Shown here: in pieces, positions 1 through 5,219 of the stretch
Layout of the letters: the number at the start of each line of letters is the position of its first letter
How positions within the stretch are numbered: position 1 is the first letter of the stretch
Source of the DNA: Helicobacteraceae bacterium
GTDB lineage: Bacteria > Campylobacterota > Campylobacteria > Campylobacterales > Sulfurimonadaceae
NCBI GenBank assembly: GCA_030642185.1
Contig: DAOWOG010000090.1
Location: 1-6,005, forward strand
Length of the DNA: 6,005 nucleotides
Direction: 5' to 3'
Program-made: the position numbers and the translations under genes
The notes under the pieces: generated by a model
What the model was told of the DNA's origin: nothing
Databases searched by the model: none
The model's input: the letters and a program-made list of their open reading frames with translations, nothing else

Positions 1-285
1 TACTATGCCGTCGTCTATTTTTTCGGAACATACATTTATGAGCTTCCTACCCATAAATGTCCCTTCTGCATGCTTCAAAAAGAGTACTTTTATATCGGTT
101 ATCTTTTATGGGGTGCACTGTTTATCGGAACTTTTTTCGGGATCAATTCGCTGCTGTTAAAACAACTTCTTAAAAAAGATGTGCGCTACACCTATACATT
201 TTCACTCTTTTTTAACACATTGTTTGTATTATTAGGCAGCGGATATGTACTTATCTATTACCTCAGAAACGGAGTGTGGCTATGA
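1..285 (+). CDS. C-terminal part of a membrane protein with a CPFC motif (5' end outside window)
   Basis: The frame is open from the first base, so the gene starts upstream; 94 residues are visible. They hold three hydrophobic stretches: about residues 1-14, 29-48 and 64-89. A short polar loop before the second stretch carries C20-P-F-C23 followed by MLQK. A CXXC-x-LQ(R/K) pattern directly before a membrane helix recalls the first periplasmic cysteine pair of DsbB-type quinone-linked thiol oxidases. However, no second cysteine pair follows the next helices, as DsbB would need, so I do not assign it to that family. The stop TGA at 283-285 overlaps the start ATG of the NosL-type gene (ATGA), which implies translational coupling and a shared task. 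A role in thiol redox or copper handling at the inner membrane is inference. That it is a real membrane protein gene is well supported; its function is unknown. Confidence 0.85.
   Translation, partial: YYAVVYFFGTYIYELPTHKCPFCMLQKEYFYIGYLLWGALFIGTFFGINSLLLKQLLKKDVRYTYTFSLFFNTLFVLLGSGYVLIYYLRNGVWL
271..274 (+). promoter_or_regulatory. Ribosome binding site deciding the start of the NosL-type gene
   Basis: GGAG lies 7 nt before the ATG at 282. This favours the ATG over the in-frame GTG two codons upstream (276), which has almost no room for a ribosome binding site. The site lies inside the last codons of the preceding gene, as expected for coupled translation. Confidence 0.75.
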
Positions 286-788
286 AAAAGATCCTCATGC
301 CCTTATTGATCATCGTGATTGCCGTCGGTGTGATCGTCACACTCTTTCTATCTCTTGCCCAGCAGGAACATCTTCTCGTTGTCCATGAGGGCAATCATGA
401 AAAAAAGGTCATCCCTTTCAAACCCAATCAGTACCAGTGTCCGGAGTGCAAAATGCCGATTGAGCAGATGAAATACTCGGCTGAAGCAGTCATGCCTAAT
501 GGTAAAACATTCTTTTTTGATGATCCTGGCTGTCTGATACTCTGGCTCAAAGACAAGCGTGTCAAAGAAGAGATCACACTTTGGATACATACCCTCGATA
601 CCCAAAAATGGATCGATCCCAAATCTGCCCACTACTCTCTGACCGACAATACGCCTATGCTGTATGGATTCGGCGCCTATGAGCAGCATCAGGAGGGAAT
701 GATCGACTTTGAGACCATGCAGCTTAAAATGCTGCGCGGCGAAAATATGACCGATCCCTATATCCGTAAAAAACTTCTGGGGCACTAA
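282..788 (+). CDS. Membrane-anchored NosL-family copper-binding protein
   Basis: This 168-residue protein has an N-terminal membrane helix (about residues 4-26) with no lipobox cysteine. It should therefore be tethered to the inner membrane by an uncleaved anchor, with its domain in the periplasm; classical NosL is a lipoprotein. The NosL signature is C53-P-E-C-K-M58, followed by an AVMPNGK strand and FFFDDPGC (C84), which is the family's pattern of CPxCxM, then a Gly-containing turn and a Phe-Asp motif. NosL proteins bind Cu(I) through Cys, Met and His side chains and assist copper-centre assembly in nitrous oxide reductase; related members occur in other copper contexts. The start was chosen from GGAG at 271-274. 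It overlaps the upstream gene by ATGA, and its stop TAA shares one base with the next ATG (TAATG), so the three genes form one unit. The family call is good; the client enzyme is unknown. Confidence 0.85.
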   Translation: MKKILMPLLIIVIAVGVIVTLFLSLAQQEHLLVVHEGNHEKKVIPFKPNQYQCPECKMPIEQMKYSAEAVMPNGKTFFFDDPGCLILWLKDKRVKEEITLWIHTLDTQKWIDPKSAHYSLTDNTPMLYGFGAYEQHQEGMIDFETMQLKMLRGENMTDPYIRKKLLGH

Positions 789-1495
789 TGGACAGTATCA
801 ATCTTCTTACCATCATCACCATCGCTTTTCTGGGCTCTTTCGGACACTGTATCGGCATGTGCGGCGGAATTGTCATCGCTTATACCAGTACCAAAGTCGA
901 AAGCCGCTGGAGTAAAGCCAAACAGGCGACCTCACATCTTCTCTACTCCTTTGGACGCATCTTCACATACACTATTTTAGGGGCACTTTTCGGTTATCTT
1001 GGAAGTGTTGCGACATTCAGTGCTTTTGCAAACGGAGTACTGTTGGTCGCCGCCGGTATTTTTATGGTGCTGGCCGGTCTGTCACTTTTGGGAAAAATCA
1101 AATTTCTGACGCTGGTTGAGCACTCCCTGACACGGTTTGACTGGTATCAGAACAGCTTTAAAAAGCTGATCAGCGAAAAAACACTCTTCAGCTTTTTTAT
1201 GCTCGGTATGCTTAACGGCCTGCTTCCCTGCGGATTTGTCTACTTTTTTGCCGTCACTGCCGCGAGTACCACCAGTCCTTTCTGGGGAGCAATCGTTATG
1301 CTTGTCTTTGGGCTCAGTACGATACCGGCACTCTTCAGCCTCGGTTTTTTTGTCGGACTGTTTCAGAAGTTCAACTTTCGAAGCACGATGATCAAACTGG
1401 CTTCCATTACCGTCATCGCTTACGGTATTTTCACCATCTATAACGGTTCACAGTTTATCAGCGATCCGGATCGGATTATTTTGGAGTGTCACTGA
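788..1495 (+). CDS. SafE/DsbD_2-type six-helix membrane protein with HCIGMCGG motif
   Basis: This 235-residue polytopic inner-membrane protein has about six helices (roughly residues 4-30, 52-72, 78-101, 133-157, 165-190 and 203-219). Helix 1 contains G-H20-C21-I-G-M-C25-G-G and helix 4 contains L-P-C148-G, the internal-repeat motifs of the TauE/SafE-like, cytochrome c biogenesis (CcdA/DsbD-like) transmembrane family. In Campylobacterota such proteins are usually annotated as sulfite exporter TauE/SafE family and often sit next to copper or cbb3-oxidase assembly genes. The paired Cys residues suggest electron (thiol) transfer or Cu(I) passage across the membrane rather than sulfite export; this is inference. 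Translation starts at the ATG sharing one base with the previous stop, with a weak GGGG upstream at 779-782. It is the last gene of the coupled cassette. The family is well supported; the substrate is unknown. Confidence 0.85.
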   Translation: MDSINLLTIITIAFLGSFGHCIGMCGGIVIAYTSTKVESRWSKAKQATSHLLYSFGRIFTYTILGALFGYLGSVATFSAFANGVLLVAAGIFMVLAGLSLLGKIKFLTLVEHSLTRFDWYQNSFKKLISEKTLFSFFMLGMLNGLLPCGFVYFFAVTAASTTSPFWGAIVMLVFGLSTIPALFSLGFFVGLFQKFNFRSTMIKLASITVIAYGIFTIYNGSQFISDPDRIILECH

Positions 1496-1509
1496 TTTTG
1501 TGCTATAAT
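1481..1509 (+). promoter_or_regulatory. Extended -10 promoter inside and just after the SafE-type gene
   Basis: TGCTATAAT at 1501-1509 is a perfect extended -10 (TGnTATAAT), preceded by a T-rich run. A partial -35 (TTGGAG, 1481-1486) sits 17 bp upstream, within the last codons of the SafE-type gene. Transcription should start near 1516. Strong extended -10 elements of this kind are typical of Campylobacterota housekeeping promoters. No large ORF starts soon after it, and a terminator follows about 50-90 nt on, so its product is probably a short RNA. Confidence 0.6.
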
Positions 1510-1515
1510 CCTTCC

Positions 1516-1605
1516 AGCGAGTAACATTGTTTCTTTTTTCGGGTGGCCCCCGGATAGGTTGACGTAGAAAAGGCGGGTGAGCTTCGGCTTCCCGCCTTTT
1601 TTTTT
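1516..1605 (+). ncRNA. Candidate small RNA of about 90 nt, family not recognised
   Basis: The call rests on a good extended -10 promoter (1501-1509) placed right before a strong intrinsic terminator (1568-1605), with no credible coding frame between them. Inside are a pyrimidine-rich single-stranded stretch (1529-1540), a short C/G hairpin (CGGG 1540-1543 with CCCG 1549-1552) and then the terminator stem. I looked for the conserved core of the signal recognition particle RNA, for 6S RNA end pairing and for familiar riboswitch cores and did not find them. Alternatives are the leader of a longer transcript stopped by an attenuator, or simply the end of the upstream operon with an accidental -10. 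The exact 5' end is a guess. Confidence 0.42.
1568..1605 (+). terminator. Strong intrinsic terminator with UUCG tetraloop
   Basis: AAAAGGCGGG (1568-1577) pairs with CCCGCCTTTT (1591-1600). After one unpaired T, an inner helix GAGC/GCTT closes a TTCG loop through a C-G pair (1582/1587), the very stable cUUCGg tetraloop. Nine T residues follow from the stem end (1597-1605). It ends both the coupled cassette 1-1495 and any RNA started at about 1516. Confidence 0.92.
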
Positions 1606-1659
1606 GCCATTTTTTTGGCGGATGGAGTGGGCGGGAGCGCCAATTGAAACGGAGAATCC

Positions 1660-1725
1660 ATGTTTACTCGCGTGGTACTGGTGCTGCTTATAGTTGCGTG
1701 CTGTTTTGCAACACGTTTACATTAA
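1660..1725 (+). CDS. Possible 21-residue hydrophobic peptide with lipobox-like Cys-Cys
   Basis: The ATG at 1660 is preceded by CGGAGA (GGAG at 1651-1654, 5 nt spacer). The frame reads a basic start (MFTR), a hydrophobic core (about residues 5-13), then I-V-A-C14-C15 and a short polar tail ending in Arg-Leu-His, with stop TAA at 1723-1725. I-V-A-C fits a lipoprotein signal cleavage box, so it could yield a tiny lipopeptide of about eight residues, stay as a small membrane peptide, or act as a leader peptide. It lies between the cassette terminator and the copper-receptor gene, and a hairpin starts 8 nt after its stop. I see no obvious promoter directly before it. I do not recognise it, and a chance ORF of this length is possible. 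A larger overlapping frame in the same region is rich in aromatic and basic residues and does not look coding. Confidence 0.35.
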   Translation: MFTRVVLVLLIVACCFATRLH

Positions 1726-1732
1726 GTAAAAA

Positions 1733-1753
1733 GCGGAGACTCGCCATCTCCGC
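1733..1753 (+). promoter_or_regulatory. Hairpin between the small ORF and the receptor gene
   Basis: GCGGAGA (1733-1739) and TCTCCGC (1747-1753) form a perfect 7-bp, mostly G/C stem with a 7-nt loop. No T-tract follows, so it is not a classical intrinsic terminator. It begins 8 nt after the stop codon of the possible 21-residue peptide. That position would suit a leader hairpin or a transcript-end stabiliser. Confidence 0.5.
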
Positions 1754-1819
1754 GCACTGGTATCACTTCTTCCAAACAGTAACAGCCGATAGCTCTCTTT
1801 CTTTCAACCATCATCTCTT

Positions 1820-1838
1820 TAACACTTATGTAACACTT
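1820..1838 (+). repeat. Direct repeat TAACACTT x2 with 11-bp period, candidate operator
   Basis: TAACACTT occurs at 1820-1827 and again at 1831-1838, separated by ATG, so the two copies are one helical turn apart. The pair ends just upstream of a T9 run and about 21 bp before the -10 TATAAT at 1860-1865, covering about -52 to -34 of the receptor promoter. Tandem 8-9 bp half-sites with an 11-bp period next to the -35 region are typical of OmpR/PhoB-family response-regulator sites. Which regulator binds here, if any, is unknown. Confidence 0.4.
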
Positions 1839-1865
1839 TTTTTTTATAGTTATTCAATTTATAAT
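1837..1865 (+). promoter_or_regulatory. Likely promoter of the copper-receptor gene
   Basis: A perfect -10 (TATAAT, 1860-1865) follows a T9 run (1837-1845) at the -35 position and AT-rich spacer DNA, the pattern of Campylobacterota vegetative promoters that lack a conserved -35. A start near 1872 would give a leader of about 22 nt before the ATG at 1894. The direct repeat just upstream suggests regulation. Confidence 0.5.
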
Positions 1866-1881
1866 TTTGATTAATATTATT

Positions 1882-1886
1882 AAGGA
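1882..1886 (+). promoter_or_regulatory. Ribosome binding site deciding the receptor start
   Basis: AAGGA lies 7 nt before the ATG at 1894. It selects that ATG, which begins a normal signal peptide (MKK...), over the in-frame TTG at 1867, which would add nine residues (MINIIKDCL) ahead of the signal peptide. Confidence 0.8.
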
Positions 1887-1893
1887 TTGTTTA

Positions 1894-3966
1894 ATGAAAA
1901 AAATTGCTTATCTTTCGCTTGCCTGTGCTGCACTGCTTCAGGCTGCTGAAGTACAACTCGACCCCATTTCCATTGATGCTACCGTAATCAGCGATGTCAG
2001 TAAAGAGGAGATAAAATCTGCCGATATGGCAGAAGTACTTGCCAGAAAAGTACCTAGTATTACTCTGGTACGCCGAAGCGGTATTGCTAACGATATTATT
2101 CTTCGCGGTCAAAAAAAAGACAATATCAACATTATCGTTGACGGAACCAAAGTCTGCGGAGCCTGTCCAAACCGTATGGATCCGCCGACCTCACACATTG
2201 TCACACATAATGTCGAGTCAGTGAAAATTATCGAAGGGCCCTACGATGTTGAGCATTTCGGAACACTCAGCGGCGGTGTCTATGTGACGACCACTAAACC
2301 CACAGAGGAATTCCACGGAGATATCAATATCAATATGGGAAGCTGGAATTATGAGAAACTTTCAGCAACGGCGACCGGCGGGACCGGTATGTTCAAATTC
2401 CTGCTGGGTGCCTCTTACGAATCAAGCGATCAGTACAAAGACGGTGACGGCAATACGTTTGCCGATCAGGTAGACAATTTCATTAAAAACTCTTCAAACC
2501 CTGCTGCGGTTGCCGGGACAGCTTATCTGCCGGAATACAGGGATATGAAAGCCTTTACGAAAAAATCTTTTATGGGTAAGGTATTTGTCGATTTCACGGA
2601 AGATCAGGAACTACGTTTGGAATATACACGCAACGAAAGCGATGATGTTCTCTATCCGTCAAGTAAAATGGATGCGATTTTGGATGACTCCAATATCTAC
2701 AATGTTCAATACGCCATTAAAAACATCGGAAGTTTCTCGAAAGAACTCAGTGCACAGTACTACCATACCGATGTTGATCATCCTATGTCGATCCGCTATC
2801 GTAAAGCTTCTATCGTCAAAGGTGATATTACCAGCGCATTGACGACAGATGTAGACGGTCTGAGCCTCAAAAATATTACCGATATTACCGATACTATGGA
2901 ATTTACACTTGGTCTGGACGCAAGCCGGAGAAATTGGGACGGTATCTATACCAAAAACGGCAATCCTATGCTCTATCCGCCAACCTCTCCAAGTGCCGGT
3001 CAAATCAAAACAAGTATTCCTGATGCAGACACTGACAATGCTGCGATCTTTCTTGAGTTCGCCCAAAATGTCGGTAATTTCGAATATAAAATCGGTGCCC
3101 GCTACGACGATACGACCATTAAACCGGCAGCCGGAGATCCGGAAAATGACTACAGTGCATTCAGTGCCAATATATTTGGTACCTATACAGCAACTGACTC
3201 AATGAAAATATTTGGAGGTGTCGGTAAAGCATCCCGTGTTCCTGATGGCAGAGAATTATACTGGAGAAGTTCTATGGGTGTGCAGGCCGGTACACCAAAT
3301 CTGGATCAGACAACCAATTACGAAGTCGATCTGGGGATGGAAAACAGCTATGAGAGTTTCACCATCAAAACCAAAGTCTTCTACAGTATGCTCAAAGACT
3401 ACATCTACTACAACTCTGACAATACCAAAACAACACCTCTTGGTCAAGCAGCTTTCCACTCATTTCAAAATATTGATGCATCGATCTACGGTCTGGATAT
3501 TGTCGCATCTTATTATGCCTCTGACTCAGTCTATTTCGATTTTGGTCTTGCATACCAGCGCGGTAAAAAAGATGAGGCATTAACAAACAGTGACGGGACA
3601 AAACAGACCAATACAAATCTCGCCGAAATTCCGCCGTTGAAAGGAAATATTGCGATGAATTTTGAGTATACTCCTGAGAGTTTCTTCAAGATGGAAGTGG
3701 TGGCATCCGATAAATGGAGCGACTTTGACAGTGACAACGGGGAGCAGGCTATTGCCGGATGGGGTATCTTAAACATGAAAATAGATCATAATTTCAACAA
3801 TGGTTTTGGTCTTGCCCTGGGTGCCGACAACCTGTTCGATAATACATATGCAATTTCCAATACCTATCAGGATCTTATCCTGATCAGTGACGGAACGAAT
3901 GATCCTATTATGAAAATGAATGAACCAGGCCGTTATTTCTATGTTAACGCAAGCTATACTTTCTAA
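1894..3966 (+). CDS. TonB-dependent outer-membrane copper receptor, OprC/NosA type
   Basis: This 690-residue protein is close to the length of OprC. A signal peptide (1-18, ending LQAA) precedes a TonB-box-like segment (about 20-33). A plug domain follows (about 40-136), with the usual VPSITLVRR, DIILRG and VDG landmarks and the closing EGPYDVEHFG...GGVYVTT. A long beta-barrel of alternating strands ends in SYTF with a terminal Phe. The plug contains C88-G-A-C91-P-N-R-M95-DPPTSH, the hallmark of OprC/NosA receptors, and the barrel contains H296-P-M298. In Pseudomonas OprC copper is held by a CxxxM pair in the plug and an HxM pair in the barrel, so the same four ligands appear to be present. 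It should import copper across the outer membrane using TonB-ExbBD energy. The start is set by AAGGA at 1882-1886. Nearby NosL-type genes support the role. C88 makes an additional CXXC with C91. Confidence 0.9.
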   Translation: MKKIAYLSLACAALLQAAEVQLDPISIDATVISDVSKEEIKSADMAEVLARKVPSITLVRRSGIANDIILRGQKKDNINIIVDGTKVCGACPNRMDPPTSHIVTHNVESVKIIEGPYDVEHFGTLSGGVYVTTTKPTEEFHGDININMGSWNYEKLSATATGGTGMFKFLLGASYESSDQYKDGDGNTFADQVDNFIKNSSNPAAVAGTAYLPEYRDMKAFTKKSFMGKVFVDFTEDQELRLEYTRNESDDVLYPSSKMDAILDDSNIYNVQYAIKNIGSFSKELSAQYYHTDVDHPMSIRYRKASIVKGDITSALTTDVDGLSLKNITDITDTMEFTLGLDASRRNWDGIYTKNGNPMLYPPTSPSAGQIKTSIPDADTDNAAIFLEFAQNVGNFEYKIGARYDDTTIKPAAGDPENDYSAFSANIFGTYTATDSMKIFGGVGKASRVPDGRELYWRSSMGVQAGTPNLDQTTNYEVDLGMENSYESFTIKTKVFYSMLKDYIYYNSDNTKTTPLGQAAFHSFQNIDASIYGLDIVASYYASDSVYFDFGLAYQRGKKDEALTNSDGTKQTNTNLAEIPPLKGNIAMNFEYTPESFFKMEVVASDKWSDFDSDNGEQAIAGWGILNMKIDHNFNNGFGLALGADNLFDNTYAISNTYQDLILISDGTNDPIMKMNEPGRYFYVNASYTF

Positions 3967-3987
3967 GTCTGAGAGCGGTACTTCGCA

Positions 3988-4044
3988 GGGGTCATGGGTT
4001 GACTTTTTTTACAGCGAAGCCAAAAAAAGTAAAGCCTTGACCCC
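3988..4044. repeat. Long imperfect palindrome between receptor and double-NosL genes
   Basis: GGGGTCA (3988-3994) pairs with TGACCCC (4038-4044), and ACTTTTTTT (4002-4010) pairs with AAAAAAAGT (4022-4030), around an 11-nt loop. The intervening 7-nt parts pair partly (GG/CC and TT/AA). A second nested pair, CTTCGC (3981-3986) with GCGAAG (4014-4019), gives an alternative fold. A weak small hairpin GTCA-TGAC (3991-4003) precedes T7 and could act as a leaky terminator. The whole looks like a REP- or MITE-like intergenic palindrome or an mRNA processing/attenuation element; it is not a textbook terminator. Confidence 0.6.
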
Positions 4045-4077
4045 ACTGGCAAACCATAATAGATAATGAATTCAACG

Positions 4078-4082
4078 AAGGA
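4078..4082 (+). promoter_or_regulatory. Ribosome binding site deciding the double-NosL start
   Basis: AAGGA lies 7 nt before the ATG at 4090. It selects this start, which opens a clean signal peptide, over the in-frame ATG at 4066, which would add eight polar residues (MNSTKEKH). CATAAT at 4055-4060 might be a weak -10 for the gene, but no matching -35 is seen. Confidence 0.8.
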
Positions 4083-4089
4083 AAAACAT

Positions 4090-5175
4090 ATGAAGATACT
4101 TGAAATCGCACTGCTGCTCACACTTGTAAGCGGTTTTTCTCAGGCAAAGATGTTCCAAAGCGTTGCACCGGAAAAAGCTGAATTGCTGCAAGTGGGCAAA
4201 AGCAAACTTTACTGTCCAAACTGCGGGATGAACCTTGTCAAGTTTTATAAGACATCACACGCCATGAAACAGCCTGACGGCTCAACGCACCAATACTGCT
4301 CCATCCACTGTCTTGCAGAAGCAAATGACGAGATTACCGGCGACACAAGAGTCGTCGATGTCAACAGCCTGAAGTTTATCACCGCCTATTATGCCCACTA
4401 TGTTGTCGGAAGCAAGATTAAAGGCACCATGACGATGAACAGCAAATATGCCTTTAAAACTGAAGCCGAAGCCAATGCATTTGCTAAAGAGAACGGCGGA
4501 AAAGTGATGAGCTTCGCCGAAGCGGTACAGCTTGCAGCCGATGATATCTATGCAGACAATAAAATGGTGGAGAAAAAACGTGCCATGGCAGCTACAAAAG
4601 GTCAAAAGATGTACGAAAGTATCTGTAAACAAGAGGCGCTGCCTGCATTCCACTCCATCGCAGATGCAAAAACCCATCTGGCTGACAGCGGTATCTGCGG
4701 CAGCCTGAAAGATAAACAGTATCAGGCAATCTCGATCTATCTGACACGAAAAAATGGTTCAAACACTGCAATGGCTCAGATCAAAGTACCCAAAGATGCA
4801 AAATGCCCGGTCTGCGGTATGTTTGTCAGCAAATACCCAAAATGGGCTGCACAGGTCAATATCGACGCTTATACGCACTATTTTGACGGTGTAAAAGATA
4901 TGATGAAGTTCTACTTTTTTCCGGATGCGTATCATCGTGACGCAACACAGTCTATGATCACGGACCTGTTGGTTACAGATTACTATACGCTCGAAACATT
5001 AAAGGCCAGGGATGCCTGGTTTGCTCTCGGCTCCAATGTCCACGGACCGATGGGGAATGAATTGATCCCGTTCAAAACCAAAAAAGACGCGGAGACCTTT
5101 AAAAATGAACACGCGGCTAAAAAGATTTTATCGTTTGATGACATTACCGTATCAATCGTGAAGGCTCTTGATTAA
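4090..5175 (+). CDS. Periplasmic protein with two NosL domains around a haem-less cytochrome c-like segment
   Basis: This 361-residue protein has a signal peptide (1-19, cut after SQA). NosL domain 1 (about 36-150) has C42-P-N-C-G-M47 and an extra Y-C70-S-I-H-C74 motif, and ends with the family's AYYAHYVVGS and KENGGKVMSFAEA elements. NosL domain 2 (about 232-360) has C239-P-V-C-G-M244, HYFDGVKDMMKF and a typical HGPMGNELIPF...A..F end. Between them, about residues 172-222, lies GQKMYESIC179 ... GIC203GSLKDKQYQAISIYL. This resembles a class I cytochrome c in spacing and ends (G..hY...C, then L....QAI..YL) but has no CXXCH, so no covalent haem is expected. Both NosL units keep their putative Cu(I) ligands, so two copper ions per chain is plausible. 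It follows the copper receptor by 123 nt and may take copper from it. The NosL calls are strong; the middle-domain relation is inference. Confidence 0.85.
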   Translation: MKILEIALLLTLVSGFSQAKMFQSVAPEKAELLQVGKSKLYCPNCGMNLVKFYKTSHAMKQPDGSTHQYCSIHCLAEANDEITGDTRVVDVNSLKFITAYYAHYVVGSKIKGTMTMNSKYAFKTEAEANAFAKENGGKVMSFAEAVQLAADDIYADNKMVEKKRAMAATKGQKMYESICKQEALPAFHSIADAKTHLADSGICGSLKDKQYQAISIYLTRKNGSNTAMAQIKVPKDAKCPVCGMFVSKYPKWAAQVNIDAYTHYFDGVKDMMKFYFFPDAYHRDATQSMITDLLVTDYYTLETLKARDAWFALGSNVHGPMGNELIPFKTKKDAETFKNEHAAKKILSFDDITVSIVKALD

Positions 5176-5179
5176 GGGC

Positions 5180-5200
5180 AAAATAGAACCGCTATTTTTT
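5180..5200 (+). terminator. Intrinsic terminator after the double-NosL gene, in the convergent gap
   Basis: AAAATAG (5180-5186) pairs with CTATTTT (5192-5198) around a 5-nt loop, with T6 at 5195-5200. It lies in the 44-bp gap between two converging genes. On the minus strand it has a shorter T-run (four T), so it may partly stop transcription from that side too. Confidence 0.7.
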
Positions 5201-5219
5201 AGGGCACCTGTACCGGATT

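Noticed and set aside
348..785. Minus-strand frame of 145 residues opposite the NosL-type gene
   Set aside because: It is antisense to a clear NosL domain and has no convincing domain pattern; it is a shadow frame.
1529..1540. Base pairing of the small RNA U-rich stretch with the receptor start codon region (GAAAAAA at 1896-1902)
   Set aside because: The match is only about seven bases of low-complexity A/U pairing and would occur at many ATG-AAA starts by chance.
1516..1605. Signal recognition particle RNA, 6S RNA or a known riboswitch
   Set aside because: The conserved SRP loop core is not present, the ends do not pair as in 6S RNA, and no riboswitch core was recognised. Only a generic small RNA call is supportable.
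1606..1641. Further terminator or stem (GCCA/TGGC and GGCG/CGCC)
   Set aside because: The stems are only four base pairs and have no T-run; the preceding terminator already explains transcript ending here.
1644..1874. 76-residue plus-strand frame starting at TTG
   Set aside because: Its composition is rich in His, Tyr, Phe and Ser with no domain pattern, it runs through the hairpin, the direct repeat and the receptor promoter, and it lacks a good ribosome binding site.
2659..3066. Minus-strand frame of 135 residues opposite the receptor barrel
   Set aside because: It is a shadow of the receptor coding sequence with no recognisable protein features or start signals.
4037..4060. Promoter with TTGACC (-35) and CATAAT (-10) for the double-NosL gene
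   Set aside because: The spacer is only 12 bp, too short for a normal sigma70 promoter; the TTGACC belongs to the palindrome.
4282..4677. Minus-strand frame of 131 residues opposite the double-NosL gene
   Set aside because: The high Cys and His content comes from complementing the NosL codons; there is no start signal or domain.
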